This document shows positions 13,950 to 25,512 of a stretch of 40,586 nucleotides of DNA, in pieces (positions within the stretch are counted from its first letter, which is position 1; each line of letters opens with the position of its first letter). The DNA is from Lobulomyces angularis. Its lineage: Eukaryota > Chytridiomycota > Chytridiomycetes > Lobulomycetales > Lobulomycetaceae. The position numbers and the translations under genes are program-made. The notes beneath the pieces were generated by a model. That model saw nothing but the letters and a program-made list of their open reading frames with translations. It was not told where the DNA came from and did no database searches. Location: contig JADHYX010000149.1 of the NCBI GenBank assembly GCA_027604685.1, positions 1 through 40,586 on the forward strand, in the 5' to 3' direction.

Positions 13950-14230
13950 CCCTTGACTTTATCAATAAACTTGTTAAGTCCGACATTATTATACTAAAAT
14001 ACTTTTTACATCAATATTCAATCAGTTTTTGAATTTAAAATCCTCAGTCAAAGAGAGATCAGAGTTTGCAAATGGAATAGCAGTAGTTCTTCCAATTTGC
14101 AACAAGTATGATGTTACAAATAATATAAATTTAACATCGTACTTTGCAAAAAACTCTGATACAACTATAACTGAGTGTTTCACTTCCAAAACTGTACACC
14201 AAAAAACAATAAAATGTTCCTCTTTTATTT
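13950..14230. pseudogene. Coding-like relic, strand uncertain
   Basis: Both strands are open for over 60 codons here. The plus frame reads ERSEFANGIAVVLPICNKYD and ends with TAA at about 14230. The minus frame reads FVTSYLLQIGRTTAIPFANS and continues to a TGA near 14024. The minus reading has a more natural hydrophobic pattern. No start codon, splice sites or known family could be attached to either. Likely a decayed gene or element fragment adjoining repeat copy 1. Confidence 0.3.
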
Positions 14231-14458
14231 AAATTTTAAAGTTTCGCTTTATCAACATACAGCTACGAATAATAATGAATTTTTAAGCCAATTTGATTAT
14301 GTTCTTTTTCTTTAATAGTTTGTATGTTTATTTTTATTTTTTTTTAAACAAACATATGTATTGAACTAAATTTAATTAGTAAGTTTAAGTTACCATAAAG
14401 TGGAAACTATTTAGCAAAATTTTATATAAATTGTCTAAAAGAGCAGTAATACCTATAT

Positions 14459-16105
14459 TTACACTTCGTTAATTGTTCCTGGAATATTAACAACAGGGCT
14501 ATTATTCTCTACATAAACATCACTATCGTCCTCAAAAGTATTTACAGTAGTACTCCTTGGTATATTATTTGCGTTTGAAACTATAGTGCTGGTATGCGTT
14601 CGCAGTGGTAGTGAACTGGCTCCATTTGCAGTGGCAACATAATTTGGCTCATTACTAGTATCCAGCAATATAGCTTCCACTTCCAGTCCTTCCTCCGCTA
14701 GCTCATTTTCTGCTACATTATTATTTTCACTAGATTCTGTCACAGGCTGGAAAGGAGAAGCTGAAACTGAATTTCTTAATGGAGAACCTGATGTACCTTG
14801 TGGAGTAGTGTTCGGATTGCTTTGAGGAGATGCACTTGCTGAATCATTGCTGGTAGTGCTGCTTCTTCTTCCTAAAAAGGTACTGATTCTAGCAGTAAAG
14901 CTGCTTCTTCTTTTTTTTGGTACAATTTCATTCGACACTGCGGTTGGTTCTACTACAGCTTCCAAAATTTGTGGAATTACAGCATATTTTGCATTAGGGT
15001 CTCCTTTAGCTCCAATTGCGACTTCGTTTTCGTCAATTGCAGTATGGAGGTTATCCATGCTTACTGATGCAGTTAAATTTGCGACTTGTCGACATAAGGG
15101 ACACTGAAACATAGCAGACTGCACTATAATGGCAGCGACACACTTGTAATGATAACAATGAGAACAAGGTGCAATAAAAAGTGCTTGAAATGCTCCTGTT
15201 TCGTCAAAACAAATGCAGCATTCTGCTGTTTGATCTTCCAAGGATTGCTCTCCTTCCTTGGTAGAATTTAACAAAGATATTAAGCAATTACGAAACCTGT
15301 CGTAAAATTATGTTTATTAGTAGTTTCTGAGTTTAGGTTATACTTTAATGGATTCGATTTTTTTAATCTTTCATGAACCCATGACTGGTCATAAAATCCT
15401 ATCCTGATGGTAATGCTTTTGTATATATCTATTTTAAAAAATTTTATTTGTTCTTAGTATTGGCCACAAAAAGTTTATATTTACCATCTGGCTTTCCTTT
15501 ATAGTCAACTCCAAATTGAATAATATCTCCTTCCTTAACTTGAAATGGTTTGCTTTCTTTAGTTGTAGGACTTAATCTGTTTTTGTTAATGAATGTTCCT
15601 GAAGAACTCCCAATATCTCTTATCCAAATCTTTGGAATAAACAACAAAATTTTAAAGGTAAAAAAAATTAAAAATATACCAATCCATCCTTGATAGAAAA
15701 TTCTGCGTGTGCTCTTGAAACTACCTTCGAAGTAAACCAAACATCTAAAGGATTCAGAGGTTCTGCTGGTGCAGGTACACCTTCTCTTTGAACTTGCCTA
15801 CCAACTCTGAAAGTTTGCCCCTCCTTCACTCTTCTTTCAACTAACTCATTTAACACTGGTTTGATCATTGGTACAGTACTCCAAGGAATTAACTGCAATC
15901 TGATTAAGTTTGGTTTTGTATCACTGTTCCCATTATTTTTTGATGAATTATAACCAGCGTCTTGGAATCCCATAAATGCAGACTGTCGCCTATCTGATAG
16001 AACGTTGTTTAGCTGTATGTCATCTGCTGAGTTATTTGCAGATCTCTCCACTTCTTCTAATAGAGGTGAGCCTAATTTTTTTGAAGAAGAATCATTTTCT
16101 GACAT
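14459..16105 (-). CDS. FHA-RING E3 ubiquitin ligase (Dma1/Dma2-like)
   Basis: Four exons: 15680-16105, 15485-15629, 15344-15428, 14459-15296; 497 aa. An FHA domain (about residues 75-200) shows FRVGRQ, SKVVSRAHAEF and IRDIGSSSGTFINKNRLSP, which hold the Arg, Ser-x-x-His and Asn that read phosphothreonine. A RING finger (about 235-285) follows with CCICFD, PCSHCYHYKC and CPLCRQ. This FHA-then-RING order is that of fungal Dma ligases and vertebrate CHFR/RNF8, which act in mitotic checkpoints, septin behaviour and spindle position. A tail of about 210 residues, rich in Ser, Asn and Thr and apparently disordered, extends beyond the RING. The intron between exons 3 and 4 was placed because only that donor joins the FHA frame to the RING frame. 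The start is the first Met of a Ser-rich leader. Confidence 0.9.
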
Positions 16106-16546
16106 ATTTATGAATACTACGAAAATATAAATTTTTTTTTTTATTTTTTTTAAAAAAAAATGAAATTAAACTTATTTAAATTTTTTGATTTTATAAAATA
16201 AATTTTTTGTGTTATTTTATAACCAATCATGTAAAAAAAAAAAAAATAAAGAATGTAATCACAAAAAAAATCGACATATTTCACATGTTGTATTTTTTAG
16301 TAATCTAATCTAGTTTAAATATTATTAAAATATATAGTTTAAGTTTATGAGATAAAATTAATTTAAAGAAATTTTTTTTATTTTTTGATTTTTGCTCATT
16401 CCTTAAAAATTCTAAATTTTTTCGTTCGTTTGTAAATCTCTATTATATGCTTCACTTAAAAAAAAAAAAAAATTAAAATTTATCAATAAATTAATTGTTT
16501 TTTCTTAAATCTGATTGAAAACGAACTCCATTATTTTCAACAGAAT
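16106..16546. promoter_or_regulatory. Shared 5' region of the Dma-like gene (-) and adenylyl cyclase (+)
   Basis: 441 bases between divergent start codons, extremely A/T-rich with several long A and T tracts. Both promoters must lie here. No specific operator can be read. Confidence 0.5.
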
Positions 16547-19500
16547 ATGCCAAAGACATCAAATGAAAAAGGTCTAAGTGAATTTGAACTGAAAAATGAA
16601 TACCAAGCCGAATTTAAAGGATCCTTTCGTAAGAGTAAAATCAGAAGTCAGTCCTCTGGATTGATTAATTTTCAAAATTCGGTTTGTTGTGAACAAGCAA
16701 AAAAAGGCACAAAAATTTTACCATTAAGTTATGATACTACCTTGGGTGAAATTGCTCTAGGCGCTGCTGTGGAACAAGAAAAAAAAATAATTAAAAAATA
16801 TGTGTACTCAACATTCCAATCTATGAAGTGTAATCCATCTGCTGCTGTTAGCAAAATAAAAATAAATAGAAATGCTATTGAAAGTCAAGCAGAAAATTAT
16901 GTATTTCTTTATGTTTATACTTCAGCTAAAATTTATTTTAGAAACGTCTATATACCACCAATCCTACGGCACCACCCTCAGCTGGGGCGGTAGTGCACCA
17001 TTCAATACAAAAACATCTTTCAAGCCCGGGTATAAAAAGACCAATTTCAGCAAAACTGAGGCCGAAATCAGCGCCAGCTTCCAGTTTAAAACAAGAAGTG
17101 TATGAAAAAGAAGCTGGTAAACCTAATTCTGATAAATTAAACAGTATTGCAGGCCGTTTAAATGAAACATATCAGACTTATCCTCCAAGTTTACCAGGGC
17201 AAATACCACCAAGAATACACCAAACAACTCAAATTCAAATCGTCCGTCAAAGAAAATCTAATATCAAAAATATATTAAATAAAAATGACCCCAACAACTC
17301 GCAAAAATTGGCAAATAGTACGTCAGCTTCTATTGCAGTAACTGCTAAAAAACCAATATCTGAAACTCTAAACTCATTAACAGAAAGCATTAAGGAAAAT
17401 TCTAATGAAATAAAAAAAGATAAAAACATTTTGGATGAAACAAAAAAATCAAAACCTTCTTGGGCTGTAGCAAAAGAAAAGATTTTTGGGGGAGAAAAAA
17501 GTAAATATTCTCAATTTCGCAAAGTAGAAACTGCCTTAGTACGTTTTTTTACTTTTTTTTTTTGAAAGAAATTCTAATATATTAATTAGAAACACTTGTC
17601 GATTTTAACGGATACTGATGTAGGGGAAGATGAAATAAGAAATTCTTTAGAGGAGTTAATCGAGGCATCTAGATTTGACTGTATTTAATTTTTTATTCTT
17701 AACAAGTATTCACTTAACACAATTTTTTATTAAAGCGAAATTTACTTCCACAACATTGTATGATTCTGGAGCTGTTAATATACTGTTAGATTTGCTTCCT
17801 AGAATTTCAAATAACTGGGAACTACAGTATAGGGCATCTGAATTGCTAAAATTGTTAGCTGATAGTAATGGTATCTGCATTTTTCAATAAAATTTTAATT
17901 TTTTAACATAATGCGGTAGAATTAACATACTTTACAATTCATAAAAAAAACGGAATTGCTTCTCTTTTACAGACAATTGAGGTTCTAGGAAAAGGTAATG
18001 AAAAAAGGAAAATAAATTATCAAAACTTACATTTGTAAAAAAAATTCTCAAGTTGCCATTGACAATACCCAGTCAAAAAAATCTAGCCCATGGGCAAAAG
18101 TTACTCAACTAGCAAATATTGTACGGTTAAAGCAAGGAAGTTTATTGGAAAATAAAAGTGCAGCTACATCAGTTGTTGCATTAAATCAAAATTTAAGTAA
18201 TAAAGTTCCAATTATTTCCATTACGGAAGAGGAAGAAGATTTTGAAAAAATTAAAAATGACTATTCAGTGTTTCATGATCCTTCAAGTTTAGTTCATGGA
18301 TTATTAAACAATTATTTTGATCCTGAATTTACGCAAAACCTTGATAGAATGGATAGAAATCATAAAACTCAAGTAATCAACCATTTGCTTTCACTATTTG
18401 AGAAAGTAGATAAAATTTTGGCTGCTACTATGTACGTTTCACTTGAAGTGGATTTAATACAAGCAATGGAGCAAATTCAGTGGGATGCGACAGAATTAGT
18501 TCAAGCACAGTCCGTTAAGGTTTATTTACTAGACGAAGAAACAAAGGAGCTATATTTCCCACAAGAAAAAGAAAATTCTAGTAGGTCTGAAGAAATAAGA
18601 TTTTTAGCTAATACCGGTATTGCTGGATGGAGTGCAAACAATGACGAGACTATTAACATAAAATCTGATGCATCAGAAAATGAATTATTTGATCCAGAAG
18701 TTGACTTATTTGATAATAAAGGAATAGAAGCAAATTCCATATTATGCGTATGAAAAAATCAAGAATAAAAATTTTATAATGATAATTGAAATCAAATTTA
18801 AAAAATTTAGGTTCCAATAAAACATCCAAGTGGAAAAGTTTTAGGTGTGTTAGAGGCAATTAACAAAATAAATTCAATATCCACTGGTGTATTGGCAGAA
18901 AAAGCATCAACAGTAAATGGTGAAGAGGAAAATAACAATTTTTTTAGTGAAGAAGATGAAAATTTGTTAAAAATTTTAAGCAAGCAATCTGGACTTGTCA
19001 TAAATAATGCTCACATATATGAATCTATGTTGCAAACTCAGAAAAAAGTCCAAGTGTTGTTGGATACTGTAAAGAAAAATTAATACATTTTTCTTTTTTT
19101 ATGAATTTCCAATATCTTTTATCTTATAGACCAAATCTTTGGGTTCAACGTTAAATATTGATGAACTTATAAGAATGATAATGGATTCAGCTAAAAATTT
19201 ACTTACCGCAGATAGGTGTTCCTTGTTTCTGGCAGATGGGCCAGATAATAAAAGTTTACTTGCTCATGTTCAAGGACCAGATAGTATACAAGATATTAGG
19301 ATCAACTCCAATCAAGGTATTGCTGGTTATGTCTTTACATCTGGTGAATCTGTCAACATACCAGATGCTTATAGCGATTCACGGTTTAACCCTGCCATAG
19401 ATAAGCAAACCGGCTATTTAACTCGAAATATTTTGTGTATGCCAATAAAAAATGTTTCAGGAGTATCTATCGGGGTTACTCAGATGATCAACAAACATTC

Positions 19501-21322
19501 TGGACCTTTCGGACATGAAGATGAAAGTATTTTAGGGTCTTTTTCTGCACAAGGTAAATCCTTAAGCATTTCAATGTTGTGTACTCTTTTTTTTTAACTC
19601 AATACTTTTAGCTGCAGTTGCAATTGAAAAAAGTTACTTATTTAAGCAAACAGAAGATATTAGAAACTATCTTGAAAGCATTTTAAGTTCAATTACAAGT
19701 TGCGTCATTACATTAAACGAGTCACTACAGCTGGTAAATTTTCTTCTAAAAAAAAAAATTAATCACTAACAATCTCAACTATTTTTTTTTTTTTGCAATA
19801 ATTCTTTTTAAGATGACAATAAATAGAGATTGGGTGTTGAATGCATTAAATGTAGGTCAAGATTTTATGCGGGCTAATAGTATTTTAAACTGGTAAGCCT
19901 AAAAATTTTGCATAATATGGAAACTGATAACCATAACCACTTTATAATAACTAAATTAATTCAGGCTTGGTGATTCCAATCCTGTATTTTTAGACGACAT
20001 AAATAAGGTTTTAAATACCAACATACCGATTTATTCAGCGGAGTATTCGCTACAATCAACCACAGATAAAAAAACCACCAAATTTGTAAATTACCAAATA
20101 ATGCCTTTAATTGGTAATGTTACTAAAGGTTTAGTGTTAGTTTTAGAGGATATAAGCTCAGAAAAACGAGCGATCATGACTTTAGGAAGGTAACGATTAA
20201 GTTTTACAAATTATCGAAAAATTGAATTTTCGTATAGATATATGTCACCAGCATTGGCAAAACAGGTAATGGAAGAAGATGGAAGTCAGCTTGGAGGAAA
20301 AAGGAAAAAAGTTGCTATACTTTTTAGTGACATCAGATCTTTTACCAGTTTGACGGAATCCATGGAACCACATATGGTATTAAAAAAATTTGTTTTTTAA
20401 ACTAATAATAATTTTATTTCCTTTTTCTTATAGGTGGTCGAATTATTGAATCACCATTTTAGTGACGCTGTTAATGCAATTTTAGCAGAGCAAGGAATAC
20501 TGGATAAATATATTGGAGATGCAGTTATGGCTGTATTTGGTGTGCCCTTCGTTAATCCGGATGATTCTATTCATGCTTGTAATGCGGCACTGAGAATGAG
20601 GGCAAGTTTAAAAATAGCCAACGAGTTTAGAGTATCTAATGGTTTAAATCCTATTAAAATTGGAATCGGAATAAACACTGGAATGGTAGAAATAAAAGAA
20701 ATTACTGAAGTGTAAAATTAAAATTAATAAAATAAGGTTTTATCAGGAAATATCGGATCAGAAAAGAGAATGGAATTTAGTTGTATAGGAGATGCTGTAA
20801 ACTTAGCTTCAAGAATAGAAGGGCTAACTAAAAATTATAATACTTCAATTTTAATTACAGAATACACAAAAAACGAAACTGGTGATATGTTTTGGACAAG
20901 AGAAATTGACACAGTAGTTGTTACTGGTAGATCCAATCCAGTAAAAATATACGAATTAATTGGTAGAAAACCTTCCAGCTTAAATGCATCCAATAATAAC
21001 TTTTCGCTTGAAAATGTCATAAACACCCCTCATGAAGAGGTTTTACACCAGTTACCGATGAATTTGGAAATTGCAATGAGCTATTATGCTAAAGGTTTGG
21101 AACTTTACAGGAGCGCTATGTTTATGGAGGCCGCTGAAAATTTTAATTTGGCTATTGGTGAATAAAAAATTTAACATACTATTTCACTCAAATTTCCAAT
21201 ATTTAATTTTAGAAACATGCCAAGACGGTCCATCCAAAACAATGTATGAAAGATGCCAAATTTATTTATTTAATCCTCCTGATAAGGATCGGGAAGGTGT
21301 ATTTTACTTTGACCACAAATAA
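16547..21322 (+). CDS. Class III adenylyl cyclase with armadillo-like, GAF-GAF and PAS domains
   Basis: Fifteen exons: 16547-16900, 16942-17538, 17590-17680, 17736-17870, 17920-17994, 18053-18747, 18811-19068, 19130-19553, 19612-19733, 19813-19892, 19965-20189, 20238-20376, 20434-20685, 20737-21157, 21213-21322; 1325 aa. Order: disordered N-terminus (1-320); armadillo-like helices (about 320-420); GAF1 (540-725); GAF2 (739-890); PAS-like (895-1015); catalytic domain (1035-1210); C-terminal tail. The catalytic domain has FSDIRSFTSL and DKYIGDAVMAVFG (both metal-binding Asp), EKRMEFSCIGDAVN (Lys that selects ATP) and VNLASRIEG (transition-state Asn and Arg). Both GAFs carry NKFDE-type motifs. 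The tail (DGPS, YERC, NPPD, EGVFYF) resembles bacterial cyclases. There are no membrane segments and no LRR/PP2C parts as in Dikarya Cyr1. Activity as an adenylyl rather than guanylyl cyclase is inferred from the Lys. It ends 281 bases from the convergent EFR3-like gene. Confidence 0.93.
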
Positions 21323-21603
21323 AAAACTCCATATATTAAACCTTTTTTTTTCTTACAATCGATAAAAAATATTTATGTTTTTCTTATAAATTAAAATTAA
21401 TTGTTATAAAGTTGTAAATAAGTATTTATAGTTTTGCTTTTATTCAAATAGTTAGATGAAAAGTATATATAATTCTGGTAAAATCGAAAATATTTATTCG
21501 TAATATTCTCATAATAACATCAAAATAAAAATCTATCTAAAAAAAACTGCCTAAAAGGAGATGACATAATTGCCAAGTCTAAATTCAAAAAAAAAAAAAT
21601 TAT

Positions 21604-24527
21604 TTATAAATTTGGTTCCTTCAAATCCTCAAGTATCGTGGAGTTAATATTACTTTGACGTTTTGGGGTACTAAACAAAAAGTTAAATAATTCATCTTAA
21701 GATAATAATTAAATTACCCGAGACTATCTAAAAGGTCTGTAACTTCACTTGGATGTGTATTACCATTGAGCTCGGACATTTCAATTTCCACCTCGTCACT
21801 GTTTAAAGCCTTCTTTATATCAACGATGGTAGTAGATAAAACGGCGGCACTGTTGTGAAGCTTTACAAAAAAATATAAATTTTATCACCATTATATGGTT
21901 TTTTCAAAAAAAATTACCGAATCTTGACTTGAAGTGGCGGAAGCATTTTCGTCTATGGGAGACTGAATATTTGCGTTAGGGTTCTTAGGTTTAGTGCTTT
22001 TGAAGTTGGCAGTAAAGGCGTTCAAACTATCAACACTGTATTCATGCTTTTTTATTACAATATCTTCAGGATCCAAATAAATATTTTCATTTGTATTCGA
22101 ACTTGATGAAAGATATTTGTAATCCAAACATAAATCGTTCAAAAAATTTTGATGTTCACAATAAAACATGAAAAAGTTTTCGCAAGAACTTTCTTCCTTT
22201 TCTGTTGCAGTCACAGTTTTGACGTTTTTTTCTATTGCGTCGATTATACCGGTTTTTCTTAAACTTTTTGTAAGCTTTTTTGACTCAGTTTTACTTGAGG
22301 TAACATGCTCTTCGGTCAGCTGTAAATTAAAATATACATCTATTCCAATAGTATGTTCGGCAATTCTTTCAAACTTGACATCTAATACAAATGCTTCCAC
22401 GTCTTTAAATCCCCAATGTCTACTCAAAAATGTAAAAGTAGATAAAGCCAAATTTCCTATTATGTTTGAATGCTTTTCATCATATTGCAAGTCTTCGCAA
22501 ACTTCATTTTCTAAAGTCAAAATCATTCGAAGTGTCTCAATCAGTGCTCTTCCGCCTTTCTGAATCAATACTTTTACAATATCGAAAATTGAATTAAAAT
22601 CCTGTTGAACATTATTGGGTGACTTTATATAGATATACAAATTTCTAATTAAAGATCGGTGAAAGCGTGTTTCACTAACATTACTAAAAATAAAATTAAT
22701 TCATAAAAAAAAATTTTCCACTTACAATTCTTCCAGCTCCATTAAAATTAAATCTTTTATTAAAGTAGATACCAATGCTCTTAGTTCTGGTGAATAAAAA
22801 GGTAATGTCATAAGTTTCTAATATATAAATATTTAAAGGCAACTTACCAGCAGATGTATCTCCAAGGAAAGTTAACAGGGGAGACATAACTTCATGAGCC
22901 ACTGGTTTTCTAGTAATGCTGCATCTCTTTCTAAGCTCTTTTCCTTCTGGGCTTTTGGAATCCCTCAACCTGACATTAGTCATCGCAATTAAACATTTAA
23001 GGATCCAAATTCGTTTATTAGCTTCTACACTAAGCTGACTATTATTTGAAACTTCATTTAAATTGCCCATTACAGAAGATAACGACGGTAAAGCTAATCT
23101 GTTGATTAAATATGTGAGCATATCATTGACTTGCTCAGGATATTGAATATTTTTTCCCAAAGAGCCTGTTAACATGTTAAATATTTCAGTAGGATAATAC
23201 TTTTAAACCTTACCCATAACTTCAGTTAAAGCCGACTTAAAAATAATTTCATCTTCATCAGTGCTTCCTTCAATGTTTTCAAATATCAACTTGGAAAAAA
23301 CCTGACACAATTCTAAGGAATTAAACGGACCAAAAACCGATATCAAATCGGTCAACAGAATGATAGAAATATATTTCTCCTTTAAGTTCACTGTATTACT
23401 CTCCAGCATTTCAGTAAGGTTGTTGCAGTGAATATATAAGTGTTGAGGTTTAAAATCAAAAAAATTTTTAATTATTTGGTTAAAAATTGTTTGAATAATT
23501 GATAAATTATTAAACGTGAGTAACACTTTGATAGCCTCGTTGGATATTTTTTTAGCTATTTCAGTGGAAGAATCCTTTGCAATGTGTAGTAAAACAGACT
23601 TACACAAGTTGACTATAACATTTGGTTTAACTTTTTCTTCTTCAGTAGACATCTTAGGAATTTCAGCAGGTTCAGAAGTAATAAAATCCGTAGACAACTT
23701 AACAATACCCTTTGATGTAGAAATATGTTCCGTCTGTGTGGAGTATATAATCGAAGACATATTACTAAATTTTATGGTGGCAGTCTTACTCAAGTCCTTT
23801 AAAGATGTTGGTGAAGAGCTACTGCCTTCTGGGAGTAACTGCTGGTAATACAGGGTTAAAACTCCAGGTACCATTAAATCAATAAACTCTGATATATTTG
23901 AGCTACTATGGAAGTTTGGATTTTTGGCAGCAGAATCAATGGCTTGCAAGGCAAGTTCGTTTTTACTAATTGAAAAAAATAATATTTAATACAGAGAAAA
24001 AATCAACATGAGTTGTCAATAAGTCTGGCATACCTTGAATTAAGCATATCACAGTATATTTTAAATGTTGATAAATAAACGTTGAGTAAATCGTTTTGCT
24101 GAAAATTCCAACAGTTATTAAAAGCAGTGTAAACATAGGTTGAGGTAGTAGTTAGGTATTCTTTATTAATAGTTTCAGATATTGCCTCCAGAACGAAATT
24201 AGAATATAATAATAAGTGTTGCGAACACTCCTTTAATATTTCCTTTATGATTAATAAACTTATAAGTTGTAAACTAAAATAAAAGTTACTAAACAAATAC
24301 ATATAGAGTTTATATTACTTAGGTGCTACGTCCTTTTTTAACCTTTGATTCAATATATGATTGAAGACTGAGGAGAGCTTAGCAGGATGTTGATTAAGTA
24401 GGAACGTAAGTTTGGACAAGTTGCTTGAGATAGGTTTGTCAGAGTCGTCAGCTGGATAAACTGCGTCACATATCTGAACTGCAGTTAGTTTCTTTGAGCT
24501 GCAGCAGCACGCAACTAAAGCAGACAT
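21604..24527 (-). CDS. EFR3-like plasma-membrane protein
   Basis: Eight exons: 24319-24527, 24034-24273, 23214-23965, 22848-23165, 22726-22786, 21918-22683, 21718-21860, 21604-21670; 851 aa. EFR3 is a palmitoylated helical-repeat protein that anchors the phosphatidylinositol 4-kinase III complex (Stt4/PI4KA with Ypp1/TTC7) at the plasma membrane. The N-terminus MSALVACCCSSKKL has three adjacent cysteines, the expected palmitoylation site. It is followed by the family-like block ICDAVYP ... SNLSKLTFLLNQHPAKLSSV. The rest is alpha-helical with HEAT-like repeats, as in the family. The C-terminal third is charged and Ser-rich. The Met at 24527 was chosen because nothing upstream begins with ATG in frame and it puts the cysteines near residue 7. 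The C-terminal exons are supported by phase only. Family call good, detail moderate. Confidence 0.75.
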
Positions 24528-24788
24528 CTTTGCTTGAACAATTTTCAAATTTCAAAATTTAGCGCGTTGTGGCAAACTGGGGCTTAAGATTGATAATTTT
24601 GAACAGATTTAATTTCGTGAAATATATACCAAATCTTCTTCGTTTGTATAGTTTTACTGAAGTAAAAACATAAAAATTGGTCGAAAAAAATAACAGGTTG
24701 TGTTGTCTAGTTCTTTATGAAATTCGTTTCGGGAAACGTTATATTAAAAAATAAAAAAATGAAATAAATACGCTAATCAAATTAAAAA
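24528..24788. promoter_or_regulatory. 5' region of the EFR3-like gene / 3' flank of H2B
   Basis: 261 bases between the EFR3-like start and the H2B stop. Composition is more balanced than in other gaps near the EFR3 side (GCGCGTTGTGG-like bases within about 40 bases of the start codon). No defined site recognised. Confidence 0.45.
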
Positions 24789-25257
24789 CTATTTACTAGA
24801 TTGATATTTAGTAACGGCTTTCGTACCTTCCGAAACTGCGTGTTTAGCGAGCTCACCAGGGAGAATCAACCTCACAGAAGTTTGGATTTCTCTTGAACTT
24901 ATGGTAGATCTTTTGTTATAACCCGCTAATTTAGATGCTTCTGATGCGATTCTTTCAAAAATGTCATTGACAAAACTATTCATAATCGACATTGCTTTGT
25001 TACTAATGCCTGTATCAGGATGCACTTGTTTTAGAACTTTATAAATGTAGGTTGAGTAGGTTTCTTTTCTAATTGCTTTTCTTTTTTTTCCTTGATCAGA
25101 TTTTGGTTTCTTTTCAGTAGTTTTCTTAGCAGGTGCTAAAACAAAAAAATTAAAATTATTAATCAACGTGTATTTAAAAAGTTAAAAAGTTTTTTAATGA
25201 GTTTTTACCTTTTCCAGCAGGTTTCTTTCCAGCAGTAGGGGTTTCTTTTGGAGGCAT
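24789..25257 (-). CDS. Histone H2B
   Basis: Two exons: 25209-25257 and 24789-25135, one 73-base intron, 131 aa. It begins [16 protein letters not shown], a Lys-rich tail, and enters the histone fold with [35 protein letters not shown] and [15 protein letters not shown]. It ends [17 protein letters not shown], which contains the conserved Lys (AVTKYQ) that is mono-ubiquitinated; that mark is the target of UBP8-type enzymes, encoded about 13 kb away. It packs with H2A in nucleosomes. It is divergent from H2A with a 255-base spacer, the arrangement usual in fungi. No stem-loop typical of animal replication histone mRNAs is seen downstream. Confidence 0.97.
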
Positions 25258-25512
25258 TTGTTTTTATAGAAAATGATATGAAAATATTTGATGAGTTTGT
25301 TTCATTATTTTATATCTATAATACTGTGTAACGTGAAGAATTGTAAATTGAAATTTTTCTCATGTCGCACGACAGGTTTTGCTTTAAATATGCCAAGTTT
25401 TTGTCAACAGTCAATATTATTAATTGCATACTCCATTATAAAAAGAAATTTTTTTTAAAATAAATTAATTAAGAAGACTTTTAATTTTAAAATAATAAAA
25501 TTTACAAATAAA
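25258..25512. promoter_or_regulatory. Bidirectional H2B/H2A promoter
   Basis: 255 bases between the two histone start codons. A TATA-like TATAAAAA at 25437-25444 lies about 70 bases before the H2A start. On the minus strand TATAAAATA (25306-25314) lies about 50 bases before the H2B start. Close to the middle is an imperfect palindrome, TGTCG-CA-CGACA at 25363-25374, which stands out against the AT-rich background and could be a co-regulation site. The assignments are inference from position. Confidence 0.6.

Larger units (their letters stand above)
12993..14458. other. Long gap with degenerate repeat and coding relics
   Basis: Nearly 1.5 kb between the convergent APH-1 and Dma-like genes. 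From about 13330 to 14230 the composition is coding-like but interrupted by stops. It includes one copy of a dispersed repeat (13584-13920) and a separate relic on either strand (about 13950-14230). The flanks contain a TA-dinucleotide stretch near 13010 and a short purine GA run near 13058. Confidence 0.65.

Noticed and set aside
14847..15107. Plus-strand open frame over the FHA-RING gene
   Set aside because: Antisense shadow of the well-supported minus-strand RING exon.
22168..22563. Plus-strand open frame of 131 codons over the EFR3-like gene
   Set aside because: Antisense shadow. The minus-strand frame fits a closed eight-exon model with family-like N-terminus.
23516..23848. Plus-strand open frame of 110 codons
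   Set aside because: Same reason: antisense of the large third exon of the EFR3-like gene.
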